This document shows, one piece after another, positions 5,879-7,281 of a DNA stretch of 7,281 nt; position 1 is the first letter of the stretch, and every line of letters begins with the position of its first letter. The DNA lies in assembly GCA_937889795.1 (NCBI GenBank), contig CALBZH010000380.1:1-7281 (forward strand). Direction: 5' to 3'. Below the pieces are notes generated by a model. That model was not told the origin of the DNA and did no database searches. It was given only the letters and a program-made list of their open reading frames with translations. The DNA is from an uncultured Syntrophobacteraceae bacterium (GTDB lineage: Bacteria; Desulfobacterota; Syntrophobacteria; Syntrophobacterales; Syntrophobacteraceae). A program made the position numbers and the translations under genes.

Positions 5879-7225
5879 ATGAGCGTTATAGCGATTGTCG
5901 GCCGGCCTAATGTCGGCAAGTCCACTCTGTTCAATCGGATCGCCGGCAGGCGGCATGCCCTGGTCGATGATTTTCCCGGTGTGACCCGGGATCGGAATCA
6001 AGTCCAGGTCGATTGGGAGGGCAAGCACCTGGTGATCATCGACACGGCCGGGTTCATGGGGGAGCAGGAATCGGCGCTTCACGATCAAACCCGTCAGCAA
6101 ATCGAATTCGCCCTCGATGAAGCCGATATGGTCTTGTTTGTGGCCGACGCCAAAACGGGGCTCCACCCCGAAGACTCGATGCTTGTCAACCTGCTCAGGA
6201 GAACCACGAAGCCGGTCTTCTACGCCGTCAACAAGATCGACGGCCCCGAGCAGTCCAAGCATGTTGCCGAGTTCTATGAGCTCGGGTTGGACCGGATTTA
6301 CCCGATCAGCGCTGCCCACGGCTTCGGCATCGGCGAGCTCATGTCGGATATCGCCGACCAGGTACCGGAAGATGACGACGAGGAGGGAGCGCAGGACGAG
6401 GGCGCGATCCGCATCGCAATCCTGGGGCGCCCCAACGTGGGAAAATCGACCCTTGTCAACCGGATCCTGGGGGAAACCCGCGCCATCGTCAGCCCCATTC
6501 CGGGCACCACGCGCGACGCCGTGGACTCCCCGTTCGAAAAGGACAACCATCGCTACGTTCTGATCGATACCGCCGGCATCCGCCGCAAGGGGCGCACCAA
6601 GGAAAAGATTGAAAAGCTCAGCGTCATCAAGGCGCTTCACAGCGTGGACCGATGCCATGTGAGCGTGCTGGTTCTGGATGCGACCGAAGGGATCACGGAC
6701 CAGGACCTGCACATCGCGGGCTATGTCCAGGAGCGATTCCGAGGCTGCATCATCGGGGTCAACAAATGGGATGCGGTGGAAATGGATTCCAAGCGCATGA
6801 AGCTGTTCCGAAACGAGCTTCAGGAGCGGTTTCGGTTCCTGCCCCATGCTCCCATCCTCACCTTTTCGGCCCTCACGGGCAAACGGACGGCGAAGATCCT
6901 TCCGGAGGTCCGCGAGGTTTTCGAGCAGTACAATCGCCGCGTCACGACGGGGGTGCTCAACCGCGCGCTGGAGCAGACCCTGGAAAAGCACCCGCCTCCC
7001 ATGGTCGGAGGCCGGAGCCTCGAGTTCTATTACGCGACGCAGACGTCCGTTCGTCCCCCGACGTTCGTCCTCTTCTGCAACCGTCCCGATGCCATCCACT
7101 TTTCCTATGAACGGTACCTGGTCAACCAGTTCCGGGAGGCGTTCGAGCTCACCAAGACCCCGATTCGATTGGTCTTTCGAGGTCGCCAGGGCGGGGAGCG
7201 AGGGAAGGGAGGCTCGAGTGGATAG
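5879..7225 (+). CDS. der: Ribosome assembly GTPase Der (EngA)
   Basis: Der is an essential bacterial GTPase with two tandem G domains that helps mature the 50S ribosomal subunit. This copy has 448 residues, typical for the family. G domain 1: GRPNVGKS at 8-15, Thr36 in GVTRD, DTAG at 55-58, NKID at 118-121 and SAA at 144-146. An acidic linker (about 163-175, PEDDDEEGAQDEG) joins it to G domain 2: GRPNVGKS at 183-190, PGTTRD at 208-213, DTAGIRRKGR from 230, NKWD at 295-298 and SAL from 330. The C-terminal KH-like domain spans about 354-438 and is followed by a short basic, Gly-rich end. I chose ATG 5879 because the G1 strand begins right after it, as usual in the family. Its ribosome binding site is weak (GGA, 9 bases upstream). 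GTG 5837 would add 14 residues with no family counterpart. It lies 48 bases after the kinase with no terminator between them, so it may be partly read through from the kinase promoter. Confidence 0.98.
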   Translation: MSVIAIVGRPNVGKSTLFNRIAGRRHALVDDFPGVTRDRNQVQVDWEGKHLVIIDTAGFMGEQESALHDQTRQQIEFALDEADMVLFVADAKTGLHPEDSMLVNLLRRTTKPVFYAVNKIDGPEQSKHVAEFYELGLDRIYPISAAHGFGIGELMSDIADQVPEDDDEEGAQDEGAIRIAILGRPNVGKSTLVNRILGETRAIVSPIPGTTRDAVDSPFEKDNHRYVLIDTAGIRRKGRTKEKIEKLSVIKALHSVDRCHVSVLVLDATEGITDQDLHIAGYVQERFRGCIIGVNKWDAVEMDSKRMKLFRNELQERFRFLPHAPILTFSALTGKRTAKILPEVREVFEQYNRRVTTGVLNRALEQTLEKHPPPMVGGRSLEFYYATQTSVRPPTFVLFCNRPDAIHFSYERYLVNQFREAFELTKTPIRLVFRGRQGGERGKGGSSG

Positions 7226-7281
7226 GTCCATTTCGAGGCAGATCGTCCTTCCCTGGAGCCAGGTGCTGCGCATTTCCTTCA
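7218..7281 (+). CDS. Start of an unidentified gene overlapping der (3' truncated)
   Basis: A GTG at 7218 lies 5 bases after a very purine-rich Shine-Dalgarno (AGGGAAGGGAGG, 7201-7212), the strongest ribosome binding site in the window. The frame overlaps the last 8 bases of der and stays open for 21 codons to the window end, reading MDRSISRQIVLPWSQVLRIS and onward. A short basic N-terminus entering a hydrophobic or amphipathic stretch would suit a membrane protein, but too little is visible to assign a family. The overlap with der implies translational coupling. Confidence 0.55.
   Translation, partial: MDRSISRQIVLPWSQVLRISF

Noticed and set aside
5861..7273. A 470-codon open frame on the - strand opposite der
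   Set aside because: It is antisense to an unmistakable der gene with all G motifs, and the product shows no domain. It is a codon-bias shadow.
1..7281. CRISPR array, tRNA or rRNA gene, insertion sequence or toxin-antitoxin pair
   Set aside because: I found no regularly spaced long direct repeats, no tRNA-like cloverleaf with T-arm sequence, no transposase motif and no terminal inverted repeats.

Overview
The window looks like the end of an assembled contig from a moderately GC-rich Gram-negative bacterium. Protein style fits a member of the former Deltaproteobacteria (Desulfobacterota or relatives): a hybrid PAS sensor kinase with a cysteine-rich PAS domain, a FecR/DUF6600-type exported protein, and a rhomboid protein starting MIPIRDTNP. 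This placement is an inference from protein style, not from a marker gene. The first 46 bases are not genomic. They match the Illumina TruSeq multiplexing adapter, including an 8-nt index, so genomic sequence begins at 47.

Left block (47-1220, + strand). A truncated reading frame ends at 139 and overlaps a rhomboid-family intramembrane serine protease gene (136-846) through an ATGA stop/start. After 26 bases comes a small gene with a strong ribosome binding site, encoding an exported protein with an Sm-like core (873-1220). The close spacing suggests one operon. This block converges on the next gene. The gap between them (1221-1407) carries two oppositely oriented arrays of a 7-bp repeat that can form a long imperfect hairpin.

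Middle block. On the - strand (3174-1408) is a large exported protein with a FecR-like domain, a tryptophan/tyrosine-rich DUF6600-like domain and a Gly/Arg-rich low-complexity tail. A 370-base intergenic region (3175-3544) separates it from a divergent sensor kinase. That region holds several short hairpins, a terminator-like hairpin reading on the - strand, and a good sigma70-type promoter for the kinase.

Right block (3545-7281, + strand). A soluble hybrid histidine kinase (three PAS-type segments, HisKA, HATPase, receiver) is followed after 48 bases by der (engA), the double-GTPase ribosome assembly factor. Another gene starts 8 bases inside the end of der behind a strong ribosome binding site and runs off the window.

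Most of this is ordinary chromosomal content and I do not see a defence, mobile or biosynthetic system. The points most worth a second look are the adapter at the edge, the four-cysteine PAS domain, the exported Sm-like protein, the heptad inverted repeat and the structured intergenic region.
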